Shown here piece by piece: positions 16,270-24,576 of a stretch of 64,000 nt of DNA. The translations under genes were made by a program, and so were the position numbers. The notes under the pieces are model-generated. The model had not been told where the DNA came from. It made no database searches and saw nothing but the letters and a program-made list of their open reading frames with translations. The DNA is from Scatosoma sp048465415 (GTDB lineage: Bacteria; Bacillota; Clostridia; Christensenellales; Borkfalkiaceae), in contig DBFWLO010000006.1 of NCBI GenBank assembly GCA_048465415.1, positions 124,001 through 188,000 of the forward strand, read 5' to 3'. How positions within the stretch are numbered: position 1 is the first letter of the stretch; each line of letters starts with the position of its first letter.

Positions 16270-16835
16270 TGCCCAGGTTGTATTCCGAAAAGCGCCACGA
16301 ACGGGAGCTTGCTAAGGTGCGCGAAGAGTACGACGGCCGGCTCAAAGATTTGCAGGCGGCGCTCGCCGAGCTCAAAGAAGAAAACCGGCGTCTGGCGGCG
16401 GAGACAGCTCTTCTCGAAGCGCAGAAAGCGTCTATTTCCGAAGCGATGATCGCCGCCAGCGAAAAGCGCGGGGAAATGCAGCGGGAGTTCGAGAGCTTTG
16501 TCGCGGCGGAGAAAGCGCTCGCCGTGCAGGCGGCGGAAAAGGCGCAGGCTCTTTTGGAGGACGTGCGCGCCGCCTATCCGAACGAAACGCTGTCCGCCAG
16601 GTTTTCCGCCTTTGAAAGGCGGCTGGGCGAGCTCTTCGGCGCGAAAGCCCGGAAAGATTCCTGCGGCGAAGGCGATGCTTTGTTTTCCGCAGGAGACGCG
16701 GAAACGGAGGAAGCGTTGGCGGACGATCCCTTTCTACATAAGGAGCTCGCTTTTTCCGCCGCTGCGCCTTCCGCGTTGGCGGACGGGGAATGGGATCTCA
16801 AAGAGGTGTTGGCGACGCTGGGGCTGGACGATTGA
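16269..16835 (+). CDS. Hypothetical coiled-coil protein
   Basis: 188 residues, not recognised. Residues about 5-115 are a continuous Glu/Lys/Ala/Arg coiled coil without membrane segments. The C-terminal part (about 125-188) is acidic and low-complexity, ending DLKEVLATLGLDD. The start ATG shares a base with the stop of pncB (TGATG), so it is an integral operon member. A DivIVA-like role at the envelope is conceivable from the coiled coil and its place before lspA, but the DivIVA N-terminal motif is not seen, so no function is assigned. Confidence 0.75.
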   Translation: MPRLYSEKRHERELAKVREEYDGRLKDLQAALAELKEENRRLAAETALLEAQKASISEAMIAASEKRGEMQREFESFVAAEKALAVQAAEKAQALLEDVRAAYPNETLSARFSAFERRLGELFGAKARKDSCGEGDALFSAGDAETEEALADDPFLHKELAFSAAAPSALADGEWDLKEVLATLGLDD

Positions 16836-16850
16836 AAACAGAGGACGAAC

Positions 16851-17492
16851 ATGAATAAGACGACAAATAAAAAAACGGGAACGAAGGGGGATAAAATCGC
16901 CTCCTGCCTTTGGGGGATTCTGCTTTTTGCGCTCCTTATTTTGATCGATCAGATCACCAAAGCCTTAGCGGACGCCTATCAGCCGCAATTCGATCTCATC
17001 AAAGGCTGGGTGAGCATTACGATCGTATACAATCCCGGTATTTCCTACGGCCTGGGCGCCACGGCGCCGCAATGGGTGAAAATAGCGATCATCGCCGCGA
17101 CCGGCGTCATGATGGCGGCGCTTGCGGTCGTCTATTTTAAGGTGGACAAGAGCCGCAAGCTCGTGCGCATCGCGCTCGTGTTTATCGTCGCGGGCGGCGT
17201 GGGCAATCTCATCGACAGGGTGTATTACAAAGTCTGGACGCTCGACAACGCGACCGCAAACGCCCTGAAACAGGGAGTGCGGGATATGGTGGACGTCAGC
17301 CGGTTCGGGTTTGCCGTCTGCAACTTCGCGGATTTCTTCATCACGGCGGGCGCGATCATGCTCGTCCTTTCCTTTCTGTTTTTCGATAAGGACGCGTTTT
17401 TCCCCGTCGGGAAGTACAGAAAACTGCACGAGGCGGAGAAAGCCGCAGAGGAAAAAGAACAAAACGAGGCGGCCGGAGCAGAGACCGAGTAA
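16851..17492 (+). CDS. lspA: Lipoprotein signal peptidase LspA
   Basis: 213 residues with four membrane helices. LIDQITK is the early conserved Asp motif. YNPGISYGL corresponds to the N-x-G-A-x-F/W-G loop. The catalytic aspartates are Asp122 in GNLIDR and Asp161 in CNFADFF. It cleaves the signal peptide from diacylated prolipoproteins made by Lgt. The N-terminus has a short Lys/Thr-rich extension and the C-terminus a charged Glu-rich tail, both longer than in typical LspA. There is an insertion of about 15 residues between the two catalytic motifs. Confidence 0.94.
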   Translation: MNKTTNKKTGTKGDKIASCLWGILLFALLILIDQITKALADAYQPQFDLIKGWVSITIVYNPGISYGLGATAPQWVKIAIIAATGVMMAALAVVYFKVDKSRKLVRIALVFIVAGGVGNLIDRVYYKVWTLDNATANALKQGVRDMVDVSRFGFAVCNFADFFITAGAIMLVLSFLFFDKDAFFPVGKYRKLHEAEKAAEEKEQNEAAGAETE

Positions 17493-17495
17493 GTT

Positions 17496-18437
17496 ATGGA
17501 AAAGCGTTTTTTCGTCGCCGAAGAGGGCTGTAAAAGGCTGGATATTTTTTTGAGCGAGCAGATGGAGGATTTTACCCGTTCCCATGTCAAAAAGTTAATC
17601 GACGGGGGCAGGGTTAAGGTGAACGGAAATATTTCCAAGTCGAGCGCGGAGATAAAACCCGGCGACGTGGTCGCGGCGGAGATTCCCGACGCGGTGGAAT
17701 ACTCCGTCAAAGCGGAAGATATCCCCATCGACGTCGTCTATCAGGACAAGGACCTCGCCGTCGTCAATAAGCCGCAGGGCATGACCGTGCACATCGGCAA
17801 CGGAAATACGGAAGGTACGCTCGTCAACGCGCTTCTCTTCGCTCTGGATTCCCTGAGCGGGATCGGCGGGGTGCTCCGTCCCGGAATCGTGCATCGGATC
17901 GACAAAGACACGTCGGGGCTTTTGGTCGTCGCGAAGAACGATAAAGCGCACGTCTCGCTCGCCAGACAGATCGCCGAGAAGAGCTGCCGCAGGATCTATC
18001 TCGCGCTTCTCGAAGGCAATGTAAAAACGGACGCGGGGAGGATCGAGACGGATCTGGGGCGCAGTCCTTCCGATCGGCTGAAAATGGCCGTCCTGCCGGA
18101 CGGAAATGGCAAACTCGCCGTCACCGATTACGAAGTCTTGGTCCGGTACGGCGCCGAGTATACGCTTTGCCGTTTTTCCTTGCAGACGGGGCGGACGCAT
18201 CAGATCCGCGTGCACGCGAAGTATATGGGGCACCCCGTCGTGGGCGATCCGCTGTACGGACTCCGCAAACAGAAATTTTCTTTGAACGGCCAGCTTCTGC
18301 ACGCGCATAAACTCATTCTGACGCACCCTTCGACGGGCGAGAGAATGGAGTTTACCGCGCCTTTGCCCGGTTATTTCCGGGAAGTGCTGGAAAAGCTCGG
18401 GCGGAAATACGGCATAGATCACGGAGTAAAAATATGA
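17496..18437 (+). CDS. rluD: RluD-type 23S rRNA/large pseudouridine synthase
   Basis: 313 residues. An S4 RNA-binding domain (about 10-65) is followed by the catalytic domain with HRIDKDTSGLLVVAKN, where Asp136 is the nucleophile, and the RTHQIRVH motif near residue 230. It isomerises uridines in structured RNA; by homology the Bacillus ylyB position between lspA and pyrR is conserved here. It starts 3 bases after lspA and overlaps pyrR by 4 bases. Confidence 0.93.
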   Translation: MEKRFFVAEEGCKRLDIFLSEQMEDFTRSHVKKLIDGGRVKVNGNISKSSAEIKPGDVVAAEIPDAVEYSVKAEDIPIDVVYQDKDLAVVNKPQGMTVHIGNGNTEGTLVNALLFALDSLSGIGGVLRPGIVHRIDKDTSGLLVVAKNDKAHVSLARQIAEKSCRRIYLALLEGNVKTDAGRIETDLGRSPSDRLKMAVLPDGNGKLAVTDYEVLVRYGAEYTLCRFSLQTGRTHQIRVHAKYMGHPVVGDPLYGLRKQKFSLNGQLLHAHKLILTHPSTGERMEFTAPLPGYFREVLEKLGRKYGIDHGVKI

Positions 18438-18979
18438 AACAGATTCTCGACGCCGGCGCCTTAGAGCGCGCGCTCAAACGGCTGGCGCACGAAATAGCGG
18501 AAAAGAACGACGGACTCGAAGGCGTGGCGCTGATCGGGATCCGTACGCGCGGCGTGGTCGTGGCGGAACGAATCCGGCGCTTGATCCGGGAGCGAGAAGG
18601 CGTGGAGCTCCCTTTGGGGATTCTCGACATCACTTTATACCGCGACGATATTTTGAGCTGCGACGCGGTGGTGAAAGGGACGCGGATCGATTTCGACGTC
18701 GGCGGCAAAACGATCGTGCTTTGCGACGACGTGTTGTATACCGGCCGCACGGTGCGCGCGGCGATTTCCGCGCTCGTGAGCCTAGGCAGCAAAATGGGCC
18801 GGGCGAAGAAAATACAGCTTCTGGAAGTCGTGGACAGGGGGCATCGGGAACTGCCCTTCCGCGCCGATTTCATCGGTAAAAACGTGCCGACGGCGAGAAA
18901 TGAAAAGATATTCGTACGTTTTTCGGAAACGGACGGCGAAGATGGGATATATCTCGCGGACGACGAAAAAGAGAATTAA
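18434..18979 (+). CDS. pyrR: PyrR, pyr mRNA-binding attenuator / uracil phosphoribosyltransferase
   Basis: 181 residues, normal length. It has the PRPP-binding loop VLCDDVLYTGRTVRAA, preceded by DITLYRDDI, both characteristic of PyrR. It binds pyr leader RNAs when UMP is abundant and has weak UPRTase activity. It overlaps rluD (ATGA). No pyr biosynthesis genes or PyrR-binding leader are present next to it, so its targets must lie elsewhere. The last operon gene is followed by a small CTTTCC/GGAAAG hairpin near 18995-19010. Confidence 0.93.
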   Translation: MKQILDAGALERALKRLAHEIAEKNDGLEGVALIGIRTRGVVVAERIRRLIREREGVELPLGILDITLYRDDILSCDAVVKGTRIDFDVGGKTIVLCDDVLYTGRTVRAAISALVSLGSKMGRAKKIQLLEVVDRGHRELPFRADFIGKNVPTARNEKIFVRFSETDGEDGIYLADDEKEN

Positions 18980-19047
18980 AAAGAGACGTAAATCTTTCCG
19001 GATGGGAAAGTTTGCATAATATATCAAAAAAGGAGGCAATACATACG

Positions 19048-19356
19048 ATGGCAAAAAAGAAAACGACAACGACGACTACGACGGCAAAGAGGACGAGCGG
19101 AAAGGGGTGGCTGATCCGCGCGTGCAGCTTTTTCGCGCTGATCGTCGCCGCTTTTATGTTCCTGTTCGGGAGCTTTTTTTCCGGCAAAGTACAGTCGGTG
19201 CTCAATCTGATCGGGAACTTGTTTATGCTCATAGGCATCGGCGTGCCCGCGTACGATTTTACGCGCGGCAAAAAGATCGGCTGGAAAGTCGTCTACTGGG
19301 TAGCTTTGGCTGTTTACTTGTTCGGCTGCGTATTTGGCATCATCAGGGCTTTTTAA
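19048..19356 (+). CDS. Small three-helix membrane protein
   Basis: 102 residues from ATG 19048, chosen because AGGAGG (19031-19036) lies upstream, although the 11-base spacing is long. The product has a Lys/Thr-rich N-terminus (a run of seven Thr), then about three membrane segments (near 22-45, 48-68 and 78-100). No family is recognised. It is followed by its own terminator, so it can form a monocistronic unit. Confidence 0.7.
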   Translation: MAKKKTTTTTTTAKRTSGKGWLIRACSFFALIVAAFMFLFGSFFSGKVQSVLNLIGNLFMLIGIGVPAYDFTRGKKIGWKVVYWVALAVYLFGCVFGIIRAF

Positions 19357-19373
19357 ACGGAAAAAGACAGGAG

Positions 19374-19408
19374 AAAGCGGGATTCTTTGAGAATCGCCGC
19401 TTTTTTTC
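19374..19408 (+). terminator. Terminator before der
   Basis: AAAGCGG pairs with CCGCTTT, with an inner GATTC/GAATC helix, followed by seven T. Confidence 0.85.
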
Positions 19409-19437
19409 TTTACAAAACGCGCGAAAAACGGTATAAT
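19409..19437 (+). promoter_or_regulatory. Sigma-A promoter of der-plsY
   Basis: TTTACA, 17-base spacer, TATAAT, directly after the preceding terminator. Confidence 0.85.
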
Positions 19438-19497
19438 AAATTTCGTACACGAATAACGACGCCGCGGGTTTAAAGAGCGCGGCCGAGGAGTAAAATC

Positions 19498-20811
19498 ATG
19501 GCAAATCCGTTAATCGCTCTCGTAGGGCGTCCCAACGTGGGGAAAAGCACGTTTTTCAACAAAGTGGCGGGACGAAAAATTTCCATTACGGAAAACCGGC
19601 CGGGCGTCACGCGCGACCGGCTCTATACGGACGCGGAGTGGCGGGGCAAGCATTTCACGATGGTGGATACGGGCGGTATCGAGCTCAAATCCGACGACAT
19701 TATGTGGAAGGAAATTTTCAAGCAGGCGGACGTCGCCATTGAGACGGCGGACGTGATCATTTTTTTCACCGACGGCAGAGAGGGCGTCACTTCGTCCGAC
19801 TACGACGTCGCGGATATTCTCCGGCGCAGCAAAAAACCGGTGATTTTAGTCGTCAATAAAATCGACGAGTATTCGCCCGAAAAGGTGTTCGAGTTCTATT
19901 CGTTAGGCCTCGGAGAACCGTACGCCGTTTCCGCGGAACATTCGCAGGGCATCGGCGACGTGCTCGACGAAGCGGTGCGGCTGTTTCCGGAAAATACGGA
20001 GGAAAGCGTGCCCTCCTTGAAGATCGCGGTGGTGGGAAAACCGAACGCGGGGAAATCCAGTCTCGTCAATAAACTTTTAGGCGCCGAGCGCAGTATCGTC
20101 ACGCCCATCGCCGGGACGACCAGAGACGCGATCGACACTTTGTTCGAGCGGAACGGAAAGATGTATACCCTCATCGATACGGCAGGGATCCGCAAAAAAA
20201 AGAACGTGGACGACAACGTAGAATATTACAGCAACATGCGCGCGTTCGACGCCGTTCGGCGCAGCGACGTCTGTGTTCTGGTCGTGGACAGCGTGGAGGG
20301 ATTGACGGAGCAGGACGTTAAAATCATCGGTTATGTGCACGAACAGGGCAAGCCGTCCGTGATCGTCATGAATAAATGGGATCTGATCGACAAGGACGCT
20401 CATACCGTCAATAAGTTCGAGGAAAAGCTCAAACAGGATTTGAAATTTATGGATTATTATAAATCCATTTATATTTCCGCGAAAACGGGGCAGCGGGTGG
20501 ACAGGATTCTGGCGGCGGCGGAAGAAGTCCACGCGCACGCGTGTTTTCGGATCCCCACGGGTGCGCTCAACGATCTCATCGGCGACGCCGTACGGCTTAA
20601 CGAGCCGCCGTCCTATCTCGGCCGGCGCATGAAGGTGTATTTTTCTTCGCAAGTCGGTATTTGCCCGCCCGTTTTCGTGCTGTTCGTCAACGACGACGGA
20701 TTGATGCATTTTTCTTACGAGAGATATCTGGAAAATACCATTCGCGCCGCGTACGATTTTTCGGGAACTCCCATCAAGATCATCGCGCGGCAGAAAAAGG
20801 ACGAGGAGTAA
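19498..20811 (+). CDS. der: Ribosome-biogenesis GTPase Der (EngA)
   Basis: 437 residues with two tandem GTPase domains, unique to Der. The first has GRPNVGKS (residues 10-17) and DTGG; the second has GKPNAGKSS near residue 180, DTAGIRKK and NKWD. A KH-like C-terminal domain contains PPSYLGRRMKVYF. It acts in assembly of the 50S subunit. GAGGAG precedes ATG 19498. plsY follows 6 bases later, the same der-plsY pairing known in other Firmicutes. Confidence 0.97.
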   Translation: MANPLIALVGRPNVGKSTFFNKVAGRKISITENRPGVTRDRLYTDAEWRGKHFTMVDTGGIELKSDDIMWKEIFKQADVAIETADVIIFFTDGREGVTSSDYDVADILRRSKKPVILVVNKIDEYSPEKVFEFYSLGLGEPYAVSAEHSQGIGDVLDEAVRLFPENTEESVPSLKIAVVGKPNAGKSSLVNKLLGAERSIVTPIAGTTRDAIDTLFERNGKMYTLIDTAGIRKKKNVDDNVEYYSNMRAFDAVRRSDVCVLVVDSVEGLTEQDVKIIGYVHEQGKPSVIVMNKWDLIDKDAHTVNKFEEKLKQDLKFMDYYKSIYISAKTGQRVDRILAAAEEVHAHACFRIPTGALNDLIGDAVRLNEPPSYLGRRMKVYFSSQVGICPPVFVLFVNDDGLMHFSYERYLENTIRAAYDFSGTPIKIIARQKKDEE

Positions 20812-20817
20812 GAGGAG

Positions 20818-21546
20818 ATGAAAGAACTGGCGTTCTCGCAGGACTGGTATCAGTTTGTGCTGATGGGAGTGGTGTGTTACTTCATCGGCTGTTTCAATTT
20901 TGCCAAACTGATCGCGCGGTTCAAGCACAAAGATATTACGAAAATCGGCAGCGGCAATCCCGGGACCATGAACATGAGTCGTGAATTTGGACTCAAAGTG
21001 GGGATTACGACTTTTTTTTGCGACGCATTTAAGGGTGGGATTCCGGCGCTGATCAGTTATTTCGTATACAGAAATACCGTCTTTGCGGGAACCGAAGTCG
21101 TCGTCGCCGATTTCACCCGTTATTTTTGCGGGCTTTGCGTGATTTTGGGACATATTTTCCCGATCACGATGAAATTCAAGGGCGGTAAGGGGATCGCTTC
21201 GACGCTGGGACTGTTCTGGATCAATCTGGGCTGTGAAAATCCGTGGTTTCTGCTTATCGGATTCGGGGCCTTTTGGCTGATCGCTTTTTATATCGCGGCT
21301 ACGGAATGGGGATCTATGGGATCTCTCATCGGCGTATCGGGCTTCGGGCTTTGGCAGTGCGTCATTTTTTGGCTGCGGTATCGGACGGAAACGGTGAATC
21401 CTTATATCGTGGCGTTATTTTTGTTGATTTTTGCGATCAATTTTCTTACCTGGTTTGCGCACCGCAAGAATATTCTGCGGCTTCTTTCCGGGGAAGAACA
21501 TCGTACTTCGGTAAAAAAAATGATCGGGAAAAAGAAAAAAGCGTAA
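20818..21546 (+). CDS. plsY: Glycerol-3-phosphate acyltransferase PlsY
   Basis: 242 residues, five or more membrane helices. The three cytoplasmic PlsY motifs are visible: GSGNPGTMNMSRE (motif 1), GHIFPITMKFKGGKGIAST (motif 2), and the later AxxEWGS-like loop. It transfers acyl groups from acyl-phosphate to glycerol-3-phosphate. The product is about 40 residues longer than the usual 200, mainly in loops between helices. The C-terminus is Lys-rich. Confidence 0.93.
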   Translation: MKELAFSQDWYQFVLMGVVCYFIGCFNFAKLIARFKHKDITKIGSGNPGTMNMSREFGLKVGITTFFCDAFKGGIPALISYFVYRNTVFAGTEVVVADFTRYFCGLCVILGHIFPITMKFKGGKGIASTLGLFWINLGCENPWFLLIGFGAFWLIAFYIAATEWGSMGSLIGVSGFGLWQCVIFWLRYRTETVNPYIVALFLLIFAINFLTWFAHRKNILRLLSGEEHRTSVKKMIGKKKKA

Positions 21547-21552
21547 AAAGTG

Positions 21553-21581
21553 TTTACTTTTGGTGCGAAAGCGTGTATAAT
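21553..21581 (+). promoter_or_regulatory. Sigma-A promoter of tmRNA
   Basis: TTTACT, 17-base spacer, TATAAT, 37 bases before the mature 5' end. Confidence 0.8.
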
Positions 21582-21618
21582 AAATATAGAAGGAATCGGC
21601 GGAAAAGCCGATCTGTTT

Positions 21619-21986
21619 GGGGGTGCACCGGATTCGATTGCCGGTGAGCGAAAAAATAAGCATACTGCGGACGGAGTACCCGCATTAAAAATATTCCGCT
21701 AAATTTAAATGCAGATAATAATGCAAATTACGCACTCGCTGCGTAAATTCGTTATTTTATAACGAACGTCGCGCCCGGTTTATCCGTCGGTCGGGGGTGC
21801 GGCGTCAAACAGACGGAAAAATCCCGCCGGAATCGGGGAGCGTTCTTCGGGATTATTTAGCTTTCTGCGATGCGCAAAGCGTGTTTACCCGCGTTGCAGC
21901 GTTTAAGAAAAAAAGATAAACTAAGTATGTAGAAAGTTTTTTGGCAGCCGAGTAAGACGTGGGTTCGACTCCCACCACTTCCACCA
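21619..21986 (+). ncRNA. ssrA: Transfer-messenger RNA (tmRNA)
   Basis: 368 bases. The 5' end GGGGGTGCACCGGATTCGA and the 3' end with GTGGGTTCGACTCCCAC and CTTCCACCA form the tRNA-like domain: GGGGGUG pairs with CACUUCC (two G-U pairs), and the T arm is intact. The CCA is encoded. The tag frame begins at GCA 21711 and reads ADNNANYALAA, ending at TAA 21744-21746; ALAA is the classic degradation signal. Together with SmpB (not in the window) it rescues stalled ribosomes. Confidence 0.97.
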
Positions 21987-22007
21987 TAACAGGGGTATAC
22001 GAACACC

Positions 22008-22044
22008 CCGACGATTGAGAAATCGCTTTGTCGGTTTCTTTTTC
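22008..22044 (+). terminator. tmRNA terminator
   Basis: CCGA pairs with TCGG around an inner CGATT/AATCG hairpin, followed by TTTCTTTTTC. A further hairpin GGGGT/ACCCC (21992-22009) precedes it. Confidence 0.75.
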
Positions 22045-22757
22045 ATTTAAGTTTCAAAGATCGTGCAAGTCGTCCGGTTTATGAAATGGTAAGCTTATCT
22101 TACCGCTACAATCAAAATGAAAAACTTGCGCGTGATAGATTTAAACGCTTACTTAATACTCCGACTAATGACGGATAACAATGTAAAACTCGGCATAAAG
22201 CGGCGCGCTTATCACTGAAATGCTGAAAATAGCGATGGTTGTAAAATAACCAAAAAATACTATACAAAAGAAAAGCCGTACCCCGAAAGGTACGGCTTTT
22301 CACAATTTAATTGGGATTTGGATAATCGATTTTTATGTCGCCCTTCAACGACAAAATTATTTTAATATAAACGCTCAATTTTGTCAATCTATTTTTGAGG
22401 GAAAAATGAAAAATTAATGAATTTTTTTTCAATAAGGGCAGGCGCGGAAAATGAAAGTATTCGGAACAGAGCAAAAACGCGGATAAGCGCCCTATAGGAA
22501 AGGGATAAAAGTCTTTATCGACGCGACCTCGATTCAGGATTCGGGAACCGAATCGTCTAAGATATTTTCAAGATTAAAGATGTCGTCGGCAACACATAAG
22601 ATCGAATCCCCGGCAAATATTGAGCAGAATTCGTCTCTGAGGCTCCTGCATTTGATAGGCCGAATAGAGAAAAGATAAGCTTCTTTAAAAAGCGAAATAC
22701 CAAACGTCCGTTTTTCAAAACACATAATTTCGCCGGAAAGGTAGAATACTGTTTTAT
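22045..22757. other. AT-rich intergenic stretch without a convincing gene
   Basis: About 700 bases, visibly poorer in G+C than the neighbours. It holds a dyad GGTAAG/CTTACC (22088-22104), one strong bidirectional terminator (22271-22300), poly-T/A tracts, and a 63-codon minus-strand frame (22534-22725) with no ribosome site. A lone terminator without an upstream gene suggests a small RNA or a decayed gene between 22045 and 22270. Confidence 0.55.
22271..22300. terminator. Bidirectional intrinsic terminator
   Basis: AAAAGCCGTACC pairs perfectly with GGTACGGCTTTT around CCGAAA. A and T runs on both sides allow function in either direction. Confidence 0.8.
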
Positions 22758-23441
22758 ATGGAAAACGTAATCAGAATTTTAGTATTTTCAATCTCGTCTT
22801 TCGCGTTTCTTTTTGTCGTGACGAAGATTCTCGGCAAAAAGCAGATCGCCGAACTCAGTTTCATCGACTATGTGGTTGGCATTTCCATCGGCTCGATCGC
22901 GGCGCAATGGAGTACGGAAACGGAACAGCCCTTCTATCATTTCCTCATCGCGATTTCGATCTACGGGCTGTTCACGCTTTTGCTGGATATTCTCGAACGC
23001 AAACAGGTGTTTCGGAAGTTCTTGAAGGGAGAAACGCTGACCATTATCGAGGACGGGGAATTCAATTACGAGAATCTCAAAAAATCCAAGCTCGACGTCG
23101 AAGACGTTTTGGGAATGGCGAGGGAAAAAGATATTTTCGATATAGAGGACATCGCCTTCGCCTTGTTTGAAACGACGGGCAAACTCAGTATCTTGCCCAA
23201 GAGCTCGAAGCGTCCGACCGTTCTCGAAGACCTGAAAATGAAAGAAGAACCCGCTTCCCTCACCGACTATGTCATCGTCAACGGCAAATTGCAGTATCAA
23301 ACCGTTCGCGATTTAGGCATGACGGTGGAATCCGTCTTTGAAAAACTGAATATCCGCTCGAAAAAAGACCTTTATGAGTATCTCGTGGTCTCTTACGATA
23401 AAGAAAAGAAAGATTTTCTCGTTCACCGCAAAACACGATAA
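22758..23441 (+). CDS. DUF421 (YetF-type) membrane protein, second copy
   Basis: 227 residues. Three N-terminal membrane helices contain KILGKKQIAELSFIDYVVGISIGSIAA, the DUF421 signature, followed by the soluble YetF domains with GETLTIIEDGEFNYENLKKSKLDVEDVL. It differs clearly from the minus-strand copy at 11891-12577 and has no DUF4363 partner next to it. GGAAAGG lies about 12 bases before ATG 22758. Function is unknown; a role in envelope homeostasis is only inferred. Confidence 0.9.
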   Translation: MENVIRILVFSISSFAFLFVVTKILGKKQIAELSFIDYVVGISIGSIAAQWSTETEQPFYHFLIAISIYGLFTLLLDILERKQVFRKFLKGETLTIIEDGEFNYENLKKSKLDVEDVLGMAREKDIFDIEDIAFALFETTGKLSILPKSSKRPTVLEDLKMKEEPASLTDYVIVNGKLQYQTVRDLGMTVESVFEKLNIRSKKDLYEYLVVSYDKEKKDFLVHRKTR

Positions 23442-23461
23442 AGAAAGAGAGTTGGAAATCC

Positions 23462-23490
23462 TTGACAACTGATGAAAAAAGTATTAAAAT
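23462..23490 (+). promoter_or_regulatory. Consensus sigma-A promoter of 42-codon peptide gene
   Basis: TTGACA, 17-base spacer, TAAAAT: one of the best promoters in the window. Confidence 0.88.
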
Positions 23491-23521
23491 AGACTCATAC
23501 CACATACAAAGGAAAAAAAAT

Positions 23522-23650
23522 ATGAAGAGTTATGAACCGCCTTCGGCAGAAATTTTTTGCTGGGAAGACGAAGACGTGATCACGCTGAGCAGCTGTGCCG
23601 ATCCTGCCCGGCAGGACTGTGAATGGGGAGTATTCCCCTTCGAAGAATGA
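23522..23650 (+). CDS. 42-residue Cys-containing acidic peptide
   Basis: The ORF starts at ATG 23522 after AAAGGAAAA and is framed by a consensus promoter (23462-23490) and a perfect terminator (23681-23712), so it is an independent, probably highly expressed unit. The product begins MKSYEPPSAEIFCWEDEDVI and ends with CADPARQDCEWGVFPFEE; three Cys, net strongly acidic, no signal peptide. The start resembles a widespread class of short Clostridia peptides with a 'YE-x-P-x2-E-I/V ... DVIT-x-S' pattern, whose function is unknown. A signalling peptide or RiPP-like precursor is possible, but no modification gene is adjacent. Confidence 0.7.
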   Translation: MKSYEPPSAEIFCWEDEDVITLSSCADPARQDCEWGVFPFEE

Positions 23651-23680
23651 AAGAGACGGGGAAGAACAAGGCTGAAAGAA

Positions 23681-23712
23681 AAAGCCGGAGCGCAAAAACG
23701 CTCCGGCTTTTC
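23681..23712 (+). terminator. Terminator of peptide gene
   Basis: AAAGCCGGAGCG pairs with CGCTCCGGCTTT, loop CAAAAA, then T. A run upstream makes it potentially bidirectional. Confidence 0.88.
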
Positions 23713-23725
23713 AAAGGACGGAAAT

Positions 23726-24496
23726 ATGGAAACGGAACAGACGATAAAAAACGATTCGGAGTCACGAGCGCTGCGCTATTTTACACGTAATGAAAATCTG
23801 TATACAGATATGTCCGAATGTGTGGCGCGGGGCGCCGCACAAATCGTTTACGCGGATTGGGACGGGGTTTTGCTATATGAAAAGGCAAGCGGCGTCTATA
23901 TGTTCGCCGCGGAAGAACAGGACGCTGCCGAACGGATTTTGAGCGCTTTCGACGAACATGAACTCGCTAAAAGGAGCGGACTTTTGGTCGCGCACGGAGA
24001 AATTGCCCGCGCCGTCGCATACAAGATTTTGCATCTGAAAGGCGAAACGGCGTGTTTTCAGGTTGTGTATACGAAAAAAGAACCTCGACCTTTGAGCGGT
24101 ACTCTTGAATTCCGGTTCCCGAAGCGGGAACAGATTAAAATTATCCAACGGGAATATCATCTCGAATCCCCGGAAAATATCGAAAAATTATGCGCGAACG
24201 GGGAGATTGTCTGCGGCTTTATAAAAGACTCGGGAGCGCGGGATAAGTCGAGCTGTTTTGTCGGGTTCATCGGCAGACACCCGGAGGGCAGTATGGGGTT
24301 GCTGCAAGTATTTCCCGCCTATCGCCGCCGCGGATTCGGCGAGGAATTGGAGAGCTATATGATCAATCGTTTTCTCGAAGAGGGACGAATCCCGTATGCG
24401 CATATCATCGAAGACAATTTCAAATCCATGAAGCTTCAGAAAAAGCTCGGCTACGAAGTCGCCGACGAAAAAGTCTACTGGCTTTTCGAGAATTGA
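23726..24496 (+). CDS. GNAT-family N-acetyltransferase
   Basis: 256 residues in two parts. The N-terminal half (about 1-130) has a degenerate GNAT-like fold. The C-terminal half carries the acetyl-CoA motif: GFIGRHPEGSMGLLQVFPAYRRRGFGEELES, with the pyrophosphate-binding R/Q-x2-G-x-G/A form as RRRGFGEEL, and the later motif B NFKSMKLQKKLGYE. The substrate cannot be told. The layout resembles FR47-like acetyltransferases. ATG 23726 follows AAAGGACGGAAAT. Confidence 0.85.
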   Translation: METEQTIKNDSESRALRYFTRNENLYTDMSECVARGAAQIVYADWDGVLLYEKASGVYMFAAEEQDAAERILSAFDEHELAKRSGLLVAHGEIARAVAYKILHLKGETACFQVVYTKKEPRPLSGTLEFRFPKREQIKIIQREYHLESPENIEKLCANGEIVCGFIKDSGARDKSSCFVGFIGRHPEGSMGLLQVFPAYRRRGFGEELESYMINRFLEEGRIPYAHIIEDNFKSMKLQKKLGYEVADEKVYWLFEN

Positions 24497-24538
24497 GAGA
24501 AGTCGTTTTCCCCGGAGCCATAAATCCATACATAAAAA

Positions 24539-24569
24539 CTCCTCAAATTGCGGAAATTGAGGGAGGAGG
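24539..24569 (+). promoter_or_regulatory. Leader hairpin abutting the ribosome site
   Basis: CTCCTCAA (24539-24546) pairs with TTGAGGGAG (24557-24565), burying part of the Shine-Dalgarno sequence of the CmpB-like gene. It may modulate translation. Confidence 0.4.
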
Positions 24570-24576
24570 GACGGGT

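Noticed and set aside
22112..22303. 63-codon minus-strand frame
   Set aside because: It begins inside a terminator hairpin and lacks a ribosome site.
22534..22725. 63-codon minus-strand frame beginning MCFEKRTFG
   Set aside because: Composition is plausible but there is no ribosome site, promoter or recognised motif; kept only as a note in the intergenic entry.
21950..22757. Integration site at the tmRNA 3' end
   Set aside because: No second copy of the 3' end (CCCACCACTTCCACCA) was seen downstream and no integrase is present.
23462..23521. TTG start giving a 62-residue form of the Cys peptide
   Set aside because: The TTG is the first part of the -35 box TTGACA; transcription starts downstream.
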